This document shows positions 12,940 through 26,047 of a DNA stretch of 64,000 nt, in pieces. Position numbers and translations under genes: made by a program. A model generated the notes under the pieces. It was not told the DNA's origin. It saw only the letters and a list, made by a program, of their open reading frames with translations, and ran no database searches. This DNA comes from Capsicum annuum (taxonomy: Eukaryota; Streptophyta; Magnoliopsida; Solanales; Solanaceae), in assembly GCF_002878395.1 (NCBI RefSeq), contig NW_025856414.1, positions 22,667-86,666 on the forward strand, read 5' to 3'. Positions within the stretch are counted from its first letter, which is position 1. The number at the start of each line of letters is the position of its first letter.

Positions 12940-15449
12940 TGTAATACCCCGTACTGTTTTAGTCCCGTTTATCTCCTAGTGTGTTAAGGGTCAACTTGAA
13001 AAGCGTATAACTCTTGATGCATATAGAATTTTCAAGATCTAGACCCACAATGTGTAGATAATTGAATCAACTTTCCAACGATACTAATTTCTCCTTAATC
13101 TGATAGACGGTTAAAAAGTTATGGCGATTTTAGTAAAAGCAGTATAGCACCGTGATAAGCACCATGTTGCGGTAGAGGGCAGAATCCTAATTTTTCTATT
13201 TCCAGGGGAGCACCACGATTATTCTACATTGTGGTAAAGCTCCAATTCTCTTTTGTCCCTTTCCAGTAGCTCAACGTGATTAGTCTGGATCACTCTAGAA
13301 ATCCCAATTGGACAAACACCGCATCATGGTGTCGTGCAAAATGGGACTCGTCCTTTTTCTAGTGATGCAATGCGATTATGCCGCTTCATACTAGAGGCCA
13401 AAATGGCAATCCTCTTTTTTCTAGTAAGCCACTGTGATGGTGGTGTGTCGCGGTGGGGCCAAAAATTGGGACTTCCAATTTTGAGTTGAATTCTTTAGGG
13501 CAATTTCATCATTTCCCCAAGCCCCAATCCATGAAAAATAGATAATTAATCCTATTCTAACCATTATATGCATATTTTCATCAAAATTACTCTCCAAGGA
13601 AACCCAAGAACATCAAATCTTAATCCCCTAGAAATCCAATTTTCACCATTCTTTTTCCAAGATAATTCAAAATTCAAGGTTCCCAATCCAAGATCTTCAA
13701 GAAACAATCTTCAAGATAAGATATAGGGATTCAAAGTCAAGTGTCTTCATCAATTTCATCAATTAAGGTATGTGGAGTTTTTCAACAAGGATAATCCTTT
13801 TATCCTTTTACCAAAAATTAGTTTTAAAGTTGATTTTTATATGAATTTACACGAGATTCAAATTAGGGTTCATACCCAATATTGCTATTTGAAGATTATG
13901 AGATTTTAAGTGATCTAGATGATGAATTGCATGGCTATTTTTATATTTTCATGCGTATGATATAAATTTCTAGATTTAGAATTAAATTTAAATGCTTTCA
14001 TGATCAAGCATAAACTTTACAATGATTTGACATGAATTTGATGCATGGGCTATTAAAGCCCTAGTTTGAATGTTGATATTTCAAGAATGACTATGCTCTA
14101 ACCATCTAATGAATAGTTATTTTTAGATTTTAATAAAGATTTGATGTTTTGATCTTAGCTTAGACATGAAATTCAATTTACAATTTTAGTTACAGTTTAA
14201 ATTAATAGATATAGAGTTAGTTTTCATTATAAACCATTATAATAGTTTCTAAAGTAGATTTACAATAGAATGGGCATACAGATTAAAGGGAGTAGTATTT
14301 AGCACCGAGTTGGATATGTTCACATGCCCCAGAACTACGATCCAACATAGGTTCAGATTATCAGATTATTCCCATTTCTATATGGATGACAGATATAGAT
14401 GTGATCACTTATATTAGGTTATACTCTTTGGCAAGAGTATGACACCTCTCCCTAACATGAGGTTTTACCATAAGGGAACTAGACCTTGGATACTATGATA
14501 GCTCAATAGTGTATGTCGGCTAAAAGAACCTCCCTAACCGTAAAGACTTTCAAAATAGTTTTTAAAAGTATTTCTCTACAGCTACAAAAAAGAGTAAAGG
14601 ATAACAGAAAAGATTTTAGAAACTAAGTGTACATGCCCATAGTTTTATTCAGATATTACTTTACATATGACATTAGCTATGAGATTTTAGATTTTTGTTT
14701 ACAGATACAGAAGTGAGACCTTCTACACTTAGACAACATGATTTAAATATAGAATACCAGTACATATTTTAGAAACTAAATGTTATGACTCGCTAAATTT
14801 ATGCAACATGTTTTTCTATTCATGATTATGATTTTTAGTTTTTAGATATTCCAGCTCATGTGAGTCATCTACATTTACCATGCATTCTTTTACAAATTTA
14901 TAATAATATTGAGATATTAATTTACTTGTTCATTCAACCCTATATGCTCAGTACATTCCAAAAGTACAGATCCATATATACGTCTATGTGCTACATTATC
15001 TCATAATGTAGGTAACAGTTTAGTTGTAGTCCATATGTCATGATCAGACAATTGCAGATTCTAGCCAGCAAATGTAAGTCTTTCTACTTTGAGGACTTCA
15101 GTTACATGTTATTTACGTAATTTACTTTCTTACTCATGTGTATTAATTAGTGGTAGTTGGAGTCGCATCCTAGCTATCTATAGTCAGTATAATAGAGGCT
15201 TCACAGATGTCATTTAGATATCAATCTTGTAATTTCAGTTTTGCTCTTCAGTTTTATCAAAATGTTAAATTGTACCAGTGTTGTATTTTTCTCAGATTTT
15301 CTCATGATTATATTTCTGCACAGTAAACTCAGTCATTTTATATAGATTTAGATCAGTTACTTAACAGTATGCTAGTACAAGGGTTAGCTTGGGACCACTT
15401 GTGGTATTAAGCACCATGTGATGACTATGGGTAGCTTCGGGTCATTACA
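12940..15449 (+). repeat. 3' LTR of E5 (2.5 kb)
   Basis: It runs from TGTAATACCCCG to GGGTCATTACA. It belongs to the same family as the E2 LTRs: TTAGCACCGAGTTGG at 14301 matches 17908 and 51998, and both have the TTCCCATTTCTATATGGATGAC run. The conserved stem-loop is at 15078-15096. No primer site follows, which fits a 3' LTR. The right neighbour is the repeat-rich tract flanking the DUF1985-type gene. Confidence 0.75.
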
Positions 15450-15539
15450 GCACGATCCATGGATGCACAACCTATAAAAATATAGATATATTTAAATCAT
15501 ATAATAATTTACAGTCAGTTGGGTTACATGTTAACACAG

Positions 15540-15785
15540 ACAACTTATGCATCATATAATCTATCTGTCGCAATAGCTGAATTTTCTATCACAACAGATT
15601 AACCATATATTGCATTAGATTACCCATAGATCATATATTTTGCAGTAGATGGGTAATTTGATAAAAAAATATGAATCATTTTATCGCAATAGGTTACCCA
15701 TCTATTGCACTAGTTGAGACAGATGGGTAATCTGTTGCAACATATTACCCATTGGTCACAACAGATGGCATATCTATTTCAATAT
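15540..15785 (+). repeat. CAACAGATG / CATCTGTTG repeat tract, copy 1
   Basis: Short units such as GATGGGTAATCTGTTGCAAC and their complements are repeated with drift. Several form small hairpins (ACAGAT-GGGTA-ATCTGT at 15719-15735). The tract lies just downstream of the second exon of the DUF1985-type gene, probably in an intron. Similar tracts occur at 53664, 55585, 56650, 59405 and 60225. Confidence 0.75.
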
Positions 15786-15810
15786 CTTTCTTTAAGTCAA
15801 ATTATTTTAC

Positions 15811-15976
15811 TTGAAAAAAGATTTACTGTATCATTCAAAGGGTTAAAGAGATCAACCTACTTAATTCTTGTGTTGCTCTTTGCAGCCAACCACCTAAGGA
15901 TCCTTAGATGAAAAACCTTATCTGGGTAATCCTTGACTTGCTTTCGAAGGGAAGGAATGGCTTTAAATACCCAAGC
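15811..15976 (-). pseudogene. DUF1985-type gene, second visible exon
   Basis: On the minus strand an AG acceptor at 15977-15978 opens a frame reading AWVFKAIPSLRKQ, then RILRWLAAK. It joins in frame to the previous exon after the donor at 16069-16068. This order (GFP-AF, then AW-F-AIP-LR, then RILRWL) is what I remember of plant DUF1985 proteins, which often carry a Ulp1-like cysteine protease domain further on. There is one in-frame stop after NTRIK. A possible donor lies at 15810-15809. No protease domain is visible to the left, where E5 begins at 15449. The exon limits are inference. Confidence 0.5.
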
Positions 15977-16069
15977 CTAAAAAATATAAACAAAAAGTAA
16001 GAAAAAGAATTCATAATAATTGTTCAATATAAATTAATGGATGAGTAAACAAATAGTGATTAAATTTAC

Positions 16070-16645
16070 TATGAAAGCCTAAGGAAAGCCGTATAATGCG
16101 ATCGTCTTTGGGGATAGCTTTGTCAATAAATATGTGACTGTCAAGTTGTAGCTGTCATATCCCCAAGGATAATTATTGAATTTCTCAAAATCCTCAGCAA
16201 GCTCCAAAAAATTATCTTCTATGACTTTGTTGACATCTATTGCCAATATAATAGAATGGACAAACCAAACTAAGCATAATTGCTCCTTGTACTTCATTGG
16301 TATGGTTTTATCCTTGAGATATTGTATCAATGTCGTGTCTTTATAGCTACATCCGGCAGCGTCGAAAAACCCATCTATTTTTTCCTTATGTTTGTTGGTT
16401 TTGGTGGGTGGACGCATGGACAATACCTTCCCTTTATTTGATGGTGGTGGTTTGGCTGTCTTGCTTGCCTTAGAATTTTTACTGGGTGTTTCCTTGATGA
16501 GAGGTTCATTTGGATGATCGCATCTCAAGCCTGTCACTATGGAAAATTCTTTCATATCAAAATAAACCGGTATGCCACAGTAGTTGATCCAGATTTCATC
16601 CATTTTTTCCCCCTCATTCAAATCTTCATCATTACTCACATACTT
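16070..16645 (-). pseudogene. DUF1985-type gene, 3' half of the first exon
   Basis: An open frame of about 186 residues contains MDEIWINYCGIPVYF and KEFSIVTGLRCDHPNEP, the signature of the plant DUF1985 domain. This domain occurs in proteins with a C-terminal Ulp1/SUMO-protease-like part and is often carried by Mutator-like elements. A Lys/Ser-rich linker follows (about residues 50-85), then a helical region ending LTKLSPKTIALYGFP. The codon after GFP is TAG where the family has Trp. Five more codons then lead to a GT donor. The frame stays open upstream of the first Met, right up to the E2 insertion at 16646, and continues beyond it at 52996. The gene is therefore split by 36 kb of transposons and cannot be functional as it stands. 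Confidence 0.7.
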
Positions 16646-18745
16646 TGTAATACCTCGTATTCTTTCTAGTTTAATTCAGCTCAAAAGAGGCACACCAGAG
16701 ACTTATGAGCTGAAATTAGCTAAGTGTTGGAGACTTAGTCTCATTTTTATCCTCTAAACTTTGACAATTCTATTCTCGATCTTTTCGACCTTTGAATGTC
16801 AATTTCTAAGTTGTTTCATGATCAGGGTAGTCTACAATATCTCTGAGGTGAGTTTTAGAATTTTTGGAGAAGGTTTGGGGCACTTTTGGTTGGCCAAAAT
16901 AGAACATCGATGCGATGTAGACACACCGCGTCGATGGACGCATCGAGTAGGCAACATGCTACTTGCTAATCACATCAAAGGGAGTGCCACAGCACATGCT
17001 GATCACGTTGGTACCCAGTTTCTGTGTTGTTAAATGGCGTGTTTATGGGGACAATTAAGTCATTTACCCTTATCCAAATCTGCCCAAAACACACAATTTT
17101 AGCCCCAAATAGCATAGATGCTTCATTATTCATCTTTTTCTTCTCCAAGAACAAAAATCCTATCTCCAAGAATCAAGAACAATTACATAACTCCTACTTT
17201 AAGAAAGCCTATAATTCAAAGTTTCGGGTTCAAGAATTTCAAGAAGAAGCTTCAAGAACACTATTAGAGATTCAAAAGTTAAAGCTTTCACATTCAATTC
17301 ATCAAGCAGGGTATGTGAGGTTATGAACAAGGATACTTTTTCATCCTTGTAACCAAAAATAGCTTTTTAAAGTTGAATTTACATGACATTATATGATTTA
17401 TAGTCTAGGGTTCATACCCAATTATCATTATTTGAAAATGTTGATGTTACAAGTGATTAAATGTTTAATTGCATCTACTTTTGCATGTTTATGCGTGTAA
17501 AGTGATTTTATATACATTGAGAGTTGAATTTCACTATCTTGACTAGAATTATGCAAGAATTTCAAGATTGTGATTATTGAGCATGAGCTTTGTGATGAAT
17601 TGATATGAGTTTAAAACATAGGTTTTAAGCCCTAATTTAAGTATTGATATTTTGAGAAGATTTTGCTCTTAAGCACCCTATGACTAGCCTATGTTCAGAT
17701 TTTGTGAAAGATTTGATCTTTTGATCCTCAACTTAGATATTGAATCAACATTATAGTTTTATTATAGTTTACAGAAAATAGATTAGTTTTGGTTACAGTT
17801 TAAAATAGATAGATGCATAACTGGTTTTCATTACAAACCCTTATTCTAGCTTTTAAAGTGGATTTCCTATAGAATCAACATACAAATTTAAAGGAAGTAG
17901 TATTTAGCACCGAGTTGGGTATGTTTACATGCCCCAGAACTATGAGCCAACGTAGGTACAGATTATTCATATTATTCCCATTTCTATATGGATGACAGTT
18001 ACAGATGTGATCTCTTAGATTAGGTTATACTCCTTGGCAAGAGTATGACACCTCTCCCCAATATGACGTTTTCCTATAAGGGAACTAGACATTGGACTCT
18101 ATGATAGCTCACATAGTGTATGTCAGTTAGAAGAACTTCCCTACAAAAAATAGCAACTCTAACAGAAAAGAATAACAAAAAAGATTTTAGAAACTAAGTG
18201 TAAAGACTCACGATTTTATTCAAATATTGTTTTACATAAGTCATTAGCCATGAGATTTCAACTTTTAATTTACAGATACAAATGTGAGTCCTTTTACGCT
18301 TAGCTTGCATAAACTGAAAATAGATTACAAGTACAACTTTTAGAACTAAACATTATGGATCACAAGATTTATACAGTATGCTTTATCGCTCATGATTTAT
18401 GATTTTTAGTTTTCTGTTATTCAAGCTAATGTGAACCATTTACATTTAGCATGTATTATTTTATGGGTATATGTAAATGTTGAGATATTGTTTCACTTAT
18501 GCATTCACCCCCATATTCTCAGTACATTCAAAAAGTAGTAATCCACATATATGTGTATGTGCTACATTGTCTTCTAATGTATGTTCAGGTGCCCATTTCC
18601 AGTAGCGTGATTGACCCAGATCATCCCTATCTACATCTTGAAAGTTGGTGAGTCCTTGCAGTTTAGGGACCCAGTTATGCAGATTTCTAATTTTTAGATT
18701 TGTTTATCTATTTATGTCAGATGGTTAGAGTCAGCTGGGGGTCTG
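16646..18745 (+). repeat. E2 5' LTR, first part
   Basis: It starts TGTAATACCTCG and follows the 3' LTR at 50756-52690 closely throughout. A CG-rich block lies at 16905-16990, the conserved stem-loop at 18652-18670, and the TCAGCTGGGGGT motif at 18731-18742. E1 has entered directly after that motif. The open frames at 16761-17326 lie inside the LTR and are not genes. Confidence 0.85.
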
Positions 18746-19498
18746 TGATACGAGATAAAAGAGATATCTTAGCACTTGGGGATATGATGGAAGCCAAGGC
18801 ATGAATACCCGAGCTTGTAGGGCTGCCCAACCAAGAGGACAAGCTTTGAAGTGTAGAGAACAAGTCCCAAAACACTCCAAAGCTGCCCACTCCAAGGCCA
18901 TCCCTTACAAGGGCTTATTAAGGTATTTTTGGTCATTTTTCTAATAAGCCTTACCCTAGTTATAAATTGAATATTTAGGTCATTTTGTCATTTTAGACTT
19001 TATGATATATTTTGTAAACTCTTTGAGAGTGTCTTGCAAGGTGGAATCCTTGTGGAAAGTATGGACATCACTTGTGTTGATAACAACCTTAGAAACTGTG
19101 GTTGCTTGGGAATCCAACTCCCTTGAGGTCCCATAAGAGTGTAGTGTTTAATATTACTTTTTGTTTGTGTTTTGGTGTTTAATATACACCTTAGTTCTTA
19201 AACTTGTAGTATTTTATATCTCACTATCTATCCTTTTAGTTACTGTAATCTTGTTTCCATTTTTTTTCTTATATTGTTGAAGTCGTGTGTTGTTTTTCTC
19301 TCCTTGTTGTTGTCATCTTGTTAACCTTATTTTAGTTTGGTTGCTGGCTATTTGGTGTCAATAACACCTTGATATCATCTCTTTCTTGTTCTTGTAATTC
19401 GAATCTGAGTGTGGTCATCAAAGATTCCTCAGTTCTCTTGAACTAGTGGACTATTTTGGTGTGTGAATTGTTGTGTTCTTGGGGTGTTTGGTATTATT
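18746..19498 (+). repeat. E1 5' LTR
   Basis: It starts TGATACGAGATAAAAG and ends TTTGGTATTATT, directly before the primer site. It matches 22552-22939 and 30257-30627 (shared GATGGAAGCCAAGGC and GGTGGAATCCTTGTGG). A TATA-like and 3'-processing context is likely but was not resolved. Confidence 0.8.
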
Positions 19499-19514
19499 TG
19501 GTATCAAATCAAGG
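19499..19514 (+). other. Primer binding site of E1
   Basis: TGGTATCAAATCAAGG directly follows the LTR end. The first seven bases match the tRNA-Met-type site and the rest has diverged. Confidence 0.75.
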
Positions 19515-20682
19515 CTGGTTATGTTCCTACACTACCAATCTTGGGCTCTCTTGGTCGAAAATTCAGAAAAAAAAAATAGGTGCTTTATGTTGGGTGTTCT
19601 TGGCTGAGAAGGGAACCTTGTTGTTGTTGATGTTGGCCTAATTTGTGTCTAGATTTAGGTGTTGTTTTACTTGTATTAGCTTTTTATTGTGTTGGTTCTC
19701 TTCATCTCTAAGACTCTTGAGTCTTAACCCAAGTTCTTGAGCTAAAATTGTAACTTGTTGTTGGAGGTGTGGACGGTTTTGTTGTTGTTGTTGTTGTTAA
19801 TGTTCATGTTGTTGTTGTTGAAGAAGTTTTTCAAGAAGTGTTGTTTGATCTTGAGACAAGAAAATAAGAGTAAAACCTTTTTATTCTTGAAATAACTTTC
19901 AAGACATTACCAAAGGGGAAAAAGAACAAAAGACCTCCCAAAAGTCTTCATACTAAAAGGGAGTAAGTTCACTTTTCTAGATAGACCAAAAGAGGAAAAG
20001 GGGAACAAGACCTCCAAAGGGTTGTCTTGCCAAAAAGGTGAAAGTTGGTCAAGACCTTGAATCTTGAAAAAGGAGACTTAAGGCCTTGTTTGTTAACCTA
20101 CCAAAACCGAAACTTCCCCCTATCTTTGTGAAATTTGAACAACCAAAATTGTGGAACAAAAATTTTAAACTTCAACAATATTTTGTCCATAGACCAATAG
20201 TCGAGTGCCACATCATCAATAGCTCAAGAACATTGGACTTCCTAGTTTCACTTTCTTGATTCAATTGGTTTCAATCTTGTTATTTCTCATACTAATTAGC
20301 AAGTTTGTAAGTACCTACTAGGTTGAAGATTAGTTTCTTGAGTACGTTTCTTTCGTGTTAGCATTGTATTGTGCGCTTTTATCGGTTTTGAGTCATAGTA
20401 TGTTCTTTGGTTCAATTTTGTACACTAATTTTTGAGTCATTTCAAACAATAATCTAATCTGTCCTCAACCCACATTTGGCACCAAGTAACCTCATTGGAG
20501 TATAAGTGAGTTATCAACACTTGTGAGGCCAATAGAGTGAAAACATCAAAAGTTTGAGCATGAGAGATTGTGGACTATTTTGAGACATCTTGTGGACTGT
20601 TTTGAGATGAATTGTGGGTTGATTTTTGCTAACCTTAACGTGTTATTATTTGTGTTTTGTTTAGCCTTTCTTTGTAGTTACA
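19515..20682 (+). other. E1 leader between primer site and gag
   Basis: This 1.2-kb untranslated leader contains GTT microsatellites at 19777-19799 and 19807-19821 and no supported gene. A packaging signal would be expected here in a non-autonomous element, but I cannot point to one. Confidence 0.5.
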
Positions 20683-22159
20683 ATGGCAGATGAAGGAGAG
20701 ATGCCTAGTTAGGTCAAGTCGATCGTAGCAAGGCTTGATGCCATGGATAGTCATTTTGAATCCATGGAAGGGAAGGTGGACGGGCTAGAAGGGTCGTTCT
20801 CGAGGAGAATGGATACCTTGGAGGTTCGTATAGAATCCAACAATTCAAGTCATAAAAAATACCATGCCTCATCTAGTGGACATGCTACAAATGCCTCTCC
20901 TACTATAACTCCAGATACAATCCACCAAATGTTCAACCAACCTAGACAAGTCCATGAACCAATCAATCAAGCTCCTACTCATCCAAATAACCGAAACCAA
21001 GTTCACCAAGAACTCCCACCACACCGAGAACACCTTGAAATACCGAGAGCCCCTCTAATCCGAAACCACCCTATCCAAATTGATGATGTTGAAGGTGAGG
21101 GTCCTTATGGAGGTGAGGAGGTTGATGAAGTTGCTCTTTTTGTGGTGTCTGTGAGAAATAGGTGAAGAGCTCATAGTGGAGGGCATAGGGGCCATGGGGG
21201 AAGGTTTGGACCAGCCCCTCATGGTAGGGGCAATGTATGGAATCATCCTTATGCTGATGAAGGTCTAGGGAACCAACGCGGAAATGTAGGTAGAGGCATG
21301 GGTCTCAACTCAATCAAGATCACTCTTCCTACCTTTAAAAGAACTAGTGATCCATCTATCTATCTTGATTGGGAGTTTCAATGCAATTAAATCTTCCAAC
21401 TTAATGAGTTTACCTCCTCACAAGAAATCCGCCCATGCTATTGCTCAATTTGAGGGGTATGTGTCTACTTGGTGGGAGACCAAATGGTTGCAAGTAATAT
21501 GGAATAATAATCTTGACCTTACGAACTGGGATGAATTAAAGGAACTTATGAGGGAGAGATATGTCATGGAATGATTCAAGCAAGAGCAATTAACCAAGCT
21601 CTACAACTTGTGGCAAGGTGATAGGAGTACAGAGGAGTATCATGAGGAGTTTCAAAACTTGATTTCTTATCTTGATATCATTGAACCTCCTAATCATTGT
21701 TTGGCTATGTTCAAAGGCGGATTATGCTATGAAATTGTATCTCAATTAGTGGTCAACAATTTTGACCGAATTAGCGATCTTGTTGAAGTGGCCATTGTTG
21801 TTGAAAAGAGTAATGAAGCCAAGAAGGCCTTCGAGTGGAACAAGAACAAGGCTGCCTATAAATCCTTTGAGAAGAAACTAGTTGATAGGGCCACCCAAAG
21901 TTACCCACCATGGCTTAAAGGTAATGCTTCTTCTACTCCTAATCCTAAGGGTATTTTTTACTTCAAGTGTCAAGGTTGGGGACACAAGGCTAGTGAATGC
22001 CCCAACCGAAGGAACATTATGTTAGTTCAAGGTGATCCTTACTTTGTGGGGGGTAAAGTGTCCGTCCATGAAGATAGTGAAGACATCCCTCAAGAGAAAG
22101 ATGATAATGATGATGAAGCCAAGGAGTGCTTTGAAGAAGGGGAGGTAAATGTGCCTTGA
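20683..22159 (+). pseudogene. E1 gag (Ty3/gypsy type), broken by stops
   Basis: Gag forms the virus-like particle and binds element RNA. Starting at ATG 20683 (MADEGEMPS, then a stop at 20710-20712), the frame continues through a short coiled-coil-like N-terminus and a Pro/His/Asn-rich linker (about 20840-21060). A Gly/Arg-rich stretch follows (about 21170-21300), then the retrotrans_gag core (LPTFKRTSDPSIYLDWEF, ending near the EYHEEFQNLI stretch at 21640). The zinc knuckle near 21960-22005 reads YFKCQGWGHKASEC: the first Cys of CX2CX4HX4C is now Tyr. An acidic C-terminus follows. Stops near 21164, 21389 and 21573 and at least one frameshift split it. Because the element has nothing else, its spread would have needed Pol from another element. 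Confidence 0.8.
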
Positions 22160-22551
22160 AGGTAATTGTTGCATGGTACTCTTTGATGAAAATGGTACCC
22201 TTAACTCTTTTTTTTTCTACCTTTTACCTTTGTTGATGGCTTGAACATGAATAAAGTGTATGATCTTTCCATTTTGGTTGGAAAGTCTAATTGTTGTTCC
22301 AAGAGATTCTATGGATTCTACTTGTTAACCAACTCTTGTTTCTTGCCTCTTGTCACACTTATGTGGATAGACAAGTTATATCTTCTTTAAGGTGTTTGGG
22401 TTTGTGGTATGTATGCCTTTGTTTCCTATATAATTTATTGTGCTAACATTAACCCTCTTCCTATGAGGAATGTGTGTTGTCTTGTGTTTCCTAGTGTTTT
22501 GCAAGGTTCAAATTCAAGGACAAATCCTTTTCCAAGAAAGGGAGGATAATA
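22160..22551 (+). other. E1 3' untranslated region with polypurine tract
   Basis: After the gag stop there are about 390 bases without pol homology. They end in AAGAAAGGGAGGATAA (22534-22549), the polypurine tract directly before the 3' LTR start. Confidence 0.7.
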
Positions 22552-22939
22552 TGGGACAAAATAGGTATCTTAGCACTTGAGGACATGATGGAAGCCAAGG
22601 CGTGAAGACCCGAGCTTATGGGGCTTCCCAACCAAGAGGACAAGCTTTGAAGTGTAGAGAACAATTCCCAAAATACTCCAAAGCCTCCCACTCCAAGGCC
22701 GCCCCTTACAAGGGCTCATTAATGGTTTTCTGGTCATTTTTGTAATAAGCCTTACCCTAGTTATAAATAGAAAATTTAGGTAATTTTGTCATTTTAGACT
22801 TTGATGATATATTTTGTAAACTCTTTGAGAGTTTCTTGCAAGGTGGAATCCTTGTGGCGAGTGTGGACATCACTTGTGCTGATAACAACCTTAGAAATGG
22901 TGGTTGCTTGGGAATCCAATTCCCTTGAGGTCACCTCAG
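22552..22939 (+). repeat. E1 3' LTR, first part
   Basis: It starts TGGGACAAAATAGG and matches 18746-19130. It breaks off at the E9 insertion after GAGGTCACCTCAG and resumes at 30257 with GTAAGAGTG. The uninterrupted copy reads GAGGTCCCATAAGAGTG at 19125-19141. Confidence 0.8.
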
Positions 22940-25350
22940 TGTAACGCCCCTAAAAACGTGTCCCGGAGCGTCACACGATGCTTGCGGCTACGAGTAGCCC
23001 CAAGTTAACCTTTTGAGCCATTTTCATTCAGTTCAACACAAATCAACAGGGTTTTCATAAATAACCCTCAAATATCAACAGAGTAATCATCATCCAAGAA
23101 TTAAAGAATTTTAGAAAGATAACAAAATATGACTTATTAGTCAACTCCCAACATCTATACTAGTCTGACAAGTCTCTAAGAAAATCAATAAAACCAGCGA
23201 GCCATTGAGATAGGCCCCAACTGGATCATACTCAGTTATCAAATGTAAGAAATTCCATGAAACCAATATCAGACATCTCATCCTCAGAACATGAGGACTC
23301 ACCACAACAGAGGATGTAGAACAGCATGTCCGAAGAATCACTGTCGAACCTTGAACTGAGCACCTGAACCTACATTTCGAGAAAATAAAGTCCACATTCG
23401 AAGATGTGGGTCAGTACCATGGAAAGGAACCGAGTATATGAGGGTGTATGCAGTTGTATAAACATCATCATCATAAATATTTATAAGAAATATGCAGGAT
23501 ATATGAAAGACTCGCATATCTCGAAGAAAATCATCATAATCATAAGAGGATGAAATATGTACAATAACACATGTGAGTCATCATATAATTTGTCAATCAC
23601 TTTCAGTTCATCAAGAATATCAATTCTCATAATATAAATATCATTTAAATCTTTCGAAAGAATAACTTTCACAATTCCTCTTTCAAATCACTTCACCATT
23701 CATCATAGACACAAGGAAACACACACACACTAGGAGATCCTATAACTGACATAAACCATGTGAGCTACATGGAGTCCAACGTACAACCCACGTTGGAGAG
23801 AGCCATCCTATCCTTGCTATCAGAGTAGGACTATCGATATAAAATCCACACAAATTAGTGATCACTATCCAATCAGTCTCAGGCTCACTCCTACAGGGGC
23901 GCGTAGTTCTAGGAAAGTAAGTTCGCTTTATACCTCCCACTCGATGCTAAAGATTTCTCCTGGACTTAGCTCAGATCATTTCAAAGACAATCCACAACAA
24001 AATAATTTTAGTAATATATAAATATACATCGGGAGCCATCATGTTTCCCATCTATCAAAATCAACCACGTTGTGAATTTCTTTCACACTCGAGTTCAAAA
24101 CAACTCCATTAAGACCAAAAGGTCAAATCATTCAAAATATCTCAAATATTCAACATCAACGTGCTTATAACACACTTTCTCAAAAAAACACAATTTTCAA
24201 TGGGGATTCACGACACACATCAAAATCATGATAAATATCATTCAAGATTCATGCTTTATATCTCCACGCATGTAAATTCATCTTTCAAAATCATAAATAT
24301 CAAGATTTCATAATAATCATCATAAGATATGGGTTCATGCTTCAAGTTCGTAAAAGTCAAATAAAAATCATGCCTTTGTAAAGAAAATTACTTTTGGGCA
24401 CAAGAACGAAAGAGAGTTCTTGTTGAAAAGCCCCACGTACTTTGAATGATGAACTTTAGATCCATACTCATTTTTGAGATGTTAATCGTGCCTTTGAATG
24501 ATGGTTCTTGGAGTTCTTGAACTAGGAACTTGGAATCTTGAATAAATTTGCAGAATTAATGGTGAACTTTAGAGGTTCTTAAAGTTGGATGTAGGAGCTT
24601 AGGGTTTTCTTTTTGAGGGAATTTGATGAAATATAATATATAATGCTTCTAATAGGCTTTAATATAGGGTTTGGATGGATTTTGGGTGAGGGGGAATGAC
24701 CAAAACGCCCCTAAAAATCAAATAGTTCTCGAATCTGTCCTTTGGTGGACTATTTTGATAGTCTGAAGTAGATCAACCATAACGTTTTACTCCGATAGCC
24801 AAATTGGATGAAACCAATTTCATTAGAAAGAGGACTCTCATATCTTTCCGTTGATATATAGTATCTCACCCATATCATTGTGTACAAGGAGTTATGATCG
24901 TTTGAAGTTGACCCAAAAATTCACTTTTGATAGGCTGAAATAGATCGACCATAACTTTTTTCTCCGATAGACAAATTGGATTAAACCAATTTCATTAGAA
25001 ATAGGACTCGTAGAGCTTTCCGTTGATATATAGTAGATCACCCAGATCATTATGTACAAGGAGTAATGATCATTTACAGTTGGAGCAAAAATACACCAGG
25101 CCTCAGTACTTTTTCCTGCATGTTTTACTGTTCACTACTATTCACAGTTCGATCGGAATGTTCATAACTCGTTGCTCGGGTGTACATTTTGGATGATCCA
25201 CATATCGTTGAAAATATTATTTGATAATCTAAGCAATGGTGGGTCATAATCTAAGACATTCCGCATGGAAAATTTATAATTCATTCTAGAAGATAGAACC
25301 CAACACGTTTACGCACAAAATTTCAACGAAAAATTTCCTGGTGTATTACA
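22940..25350 (-). repeat. 3' LTR of E9 (2.4 kb)
   Basis: It runs from TGTAACGCCCC to GGTGTATTACA. It matches the other LTR at both ends, but the other copy lacks about 1.1 kb of the middle (here roughly 23660-24810). The hairpin ATCCTC-AGAACAT-GAGGA lies near 23279. Confidence 0.85.
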
Positions 25351-25569
25351 TCATCCCCCTTTTGAAACATTCATCCTCGAATGACGCTAGACATGCCAAG
25401 ATTAGATAGATTCGTTAGACTCATCACCACATCGTTTCTCACTCCGAATGCAACATAGAATGCATAAATTCAAGAAACTACAGCTGAACACATAATAAAT
25501 GACAACTGAACTGCTGCAACTTTTATCAAAAGTGCATAATTTAGGAAAGAACGGTACCTTTGGCTTGAT

Positions 25570-25984
25570 CGGAGTTCGCGGAAAATAGGTGCGGGTACTT
25601 GGATCGCATATCCGCCTCAGCTTCCTAAGTTGCACCCTCAACAGATTGGTTTTGTCACAACACCTTGACCAAGGGAACTTCTTTGTTCCTTAGTCTTCGG
25701 ACACTGAAAACAAGAATCTCAATAGAAATCTCATCAAAAGAAAGATTTTCTTGAATGTCAGCACTCACAGAGGAATTCACTACCACAACATCGCTAATAT
25801 GCTTTCTAAGCATGGAGACATAGAATATTAGATGAACAGAGGACAACTCGGAAGGCAACTCGACCTCATAAGCTACCTTACCAACACGGCTAATAATTTG
25901 GTAAGGACCAACATAACGGGGACTAAGCTTTCCCTTCTTTTCGAATCTCTTCACCCCCCTCATGGGTGAAATTTTCAGATACAC
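25570..25984 (-). pseudogene. E9 integrase C-terminus with chromodomain-like tail
   Basis: On the minus strand the frame starts YLKISPMRGVKRF, then GKLSPRYVGPYQI: the GPY/F module found at the end of gypsy integrases. It runs on to SFDEISIEIL and VRRLRNKEVPLVKVL. After a stop it continues as VEGAT-EAEADMRSKYPHLF, where Trp in the chromodomain-like tail has become a stop. Such tails guide integration towards modified chromatin and define chromoviruses. The pattern resembles the Tekay/Del lineage. Confidence 0.8.
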
Positions 25985-26047
25985 TAGGTCACCAACTTCA
26001 AACTCAAGGTCTCTCCTTCTAACATCCGCATATGACTTTTGACAACT

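Noticed and set aside
15540..15785. CRISPR-like array of short repeats
   Set aside because: The repeats vary in sequence and spacing, have no unique spacers of constant length, and the window is plant DNA.
16761..17326. Two plus-strand open frames as possible genes
   Set aside because: They lie inside the E2 LTR, and the matching stretch of the other LTR (50880-51495) has different frames. They are chance frames in non-coding DNA.
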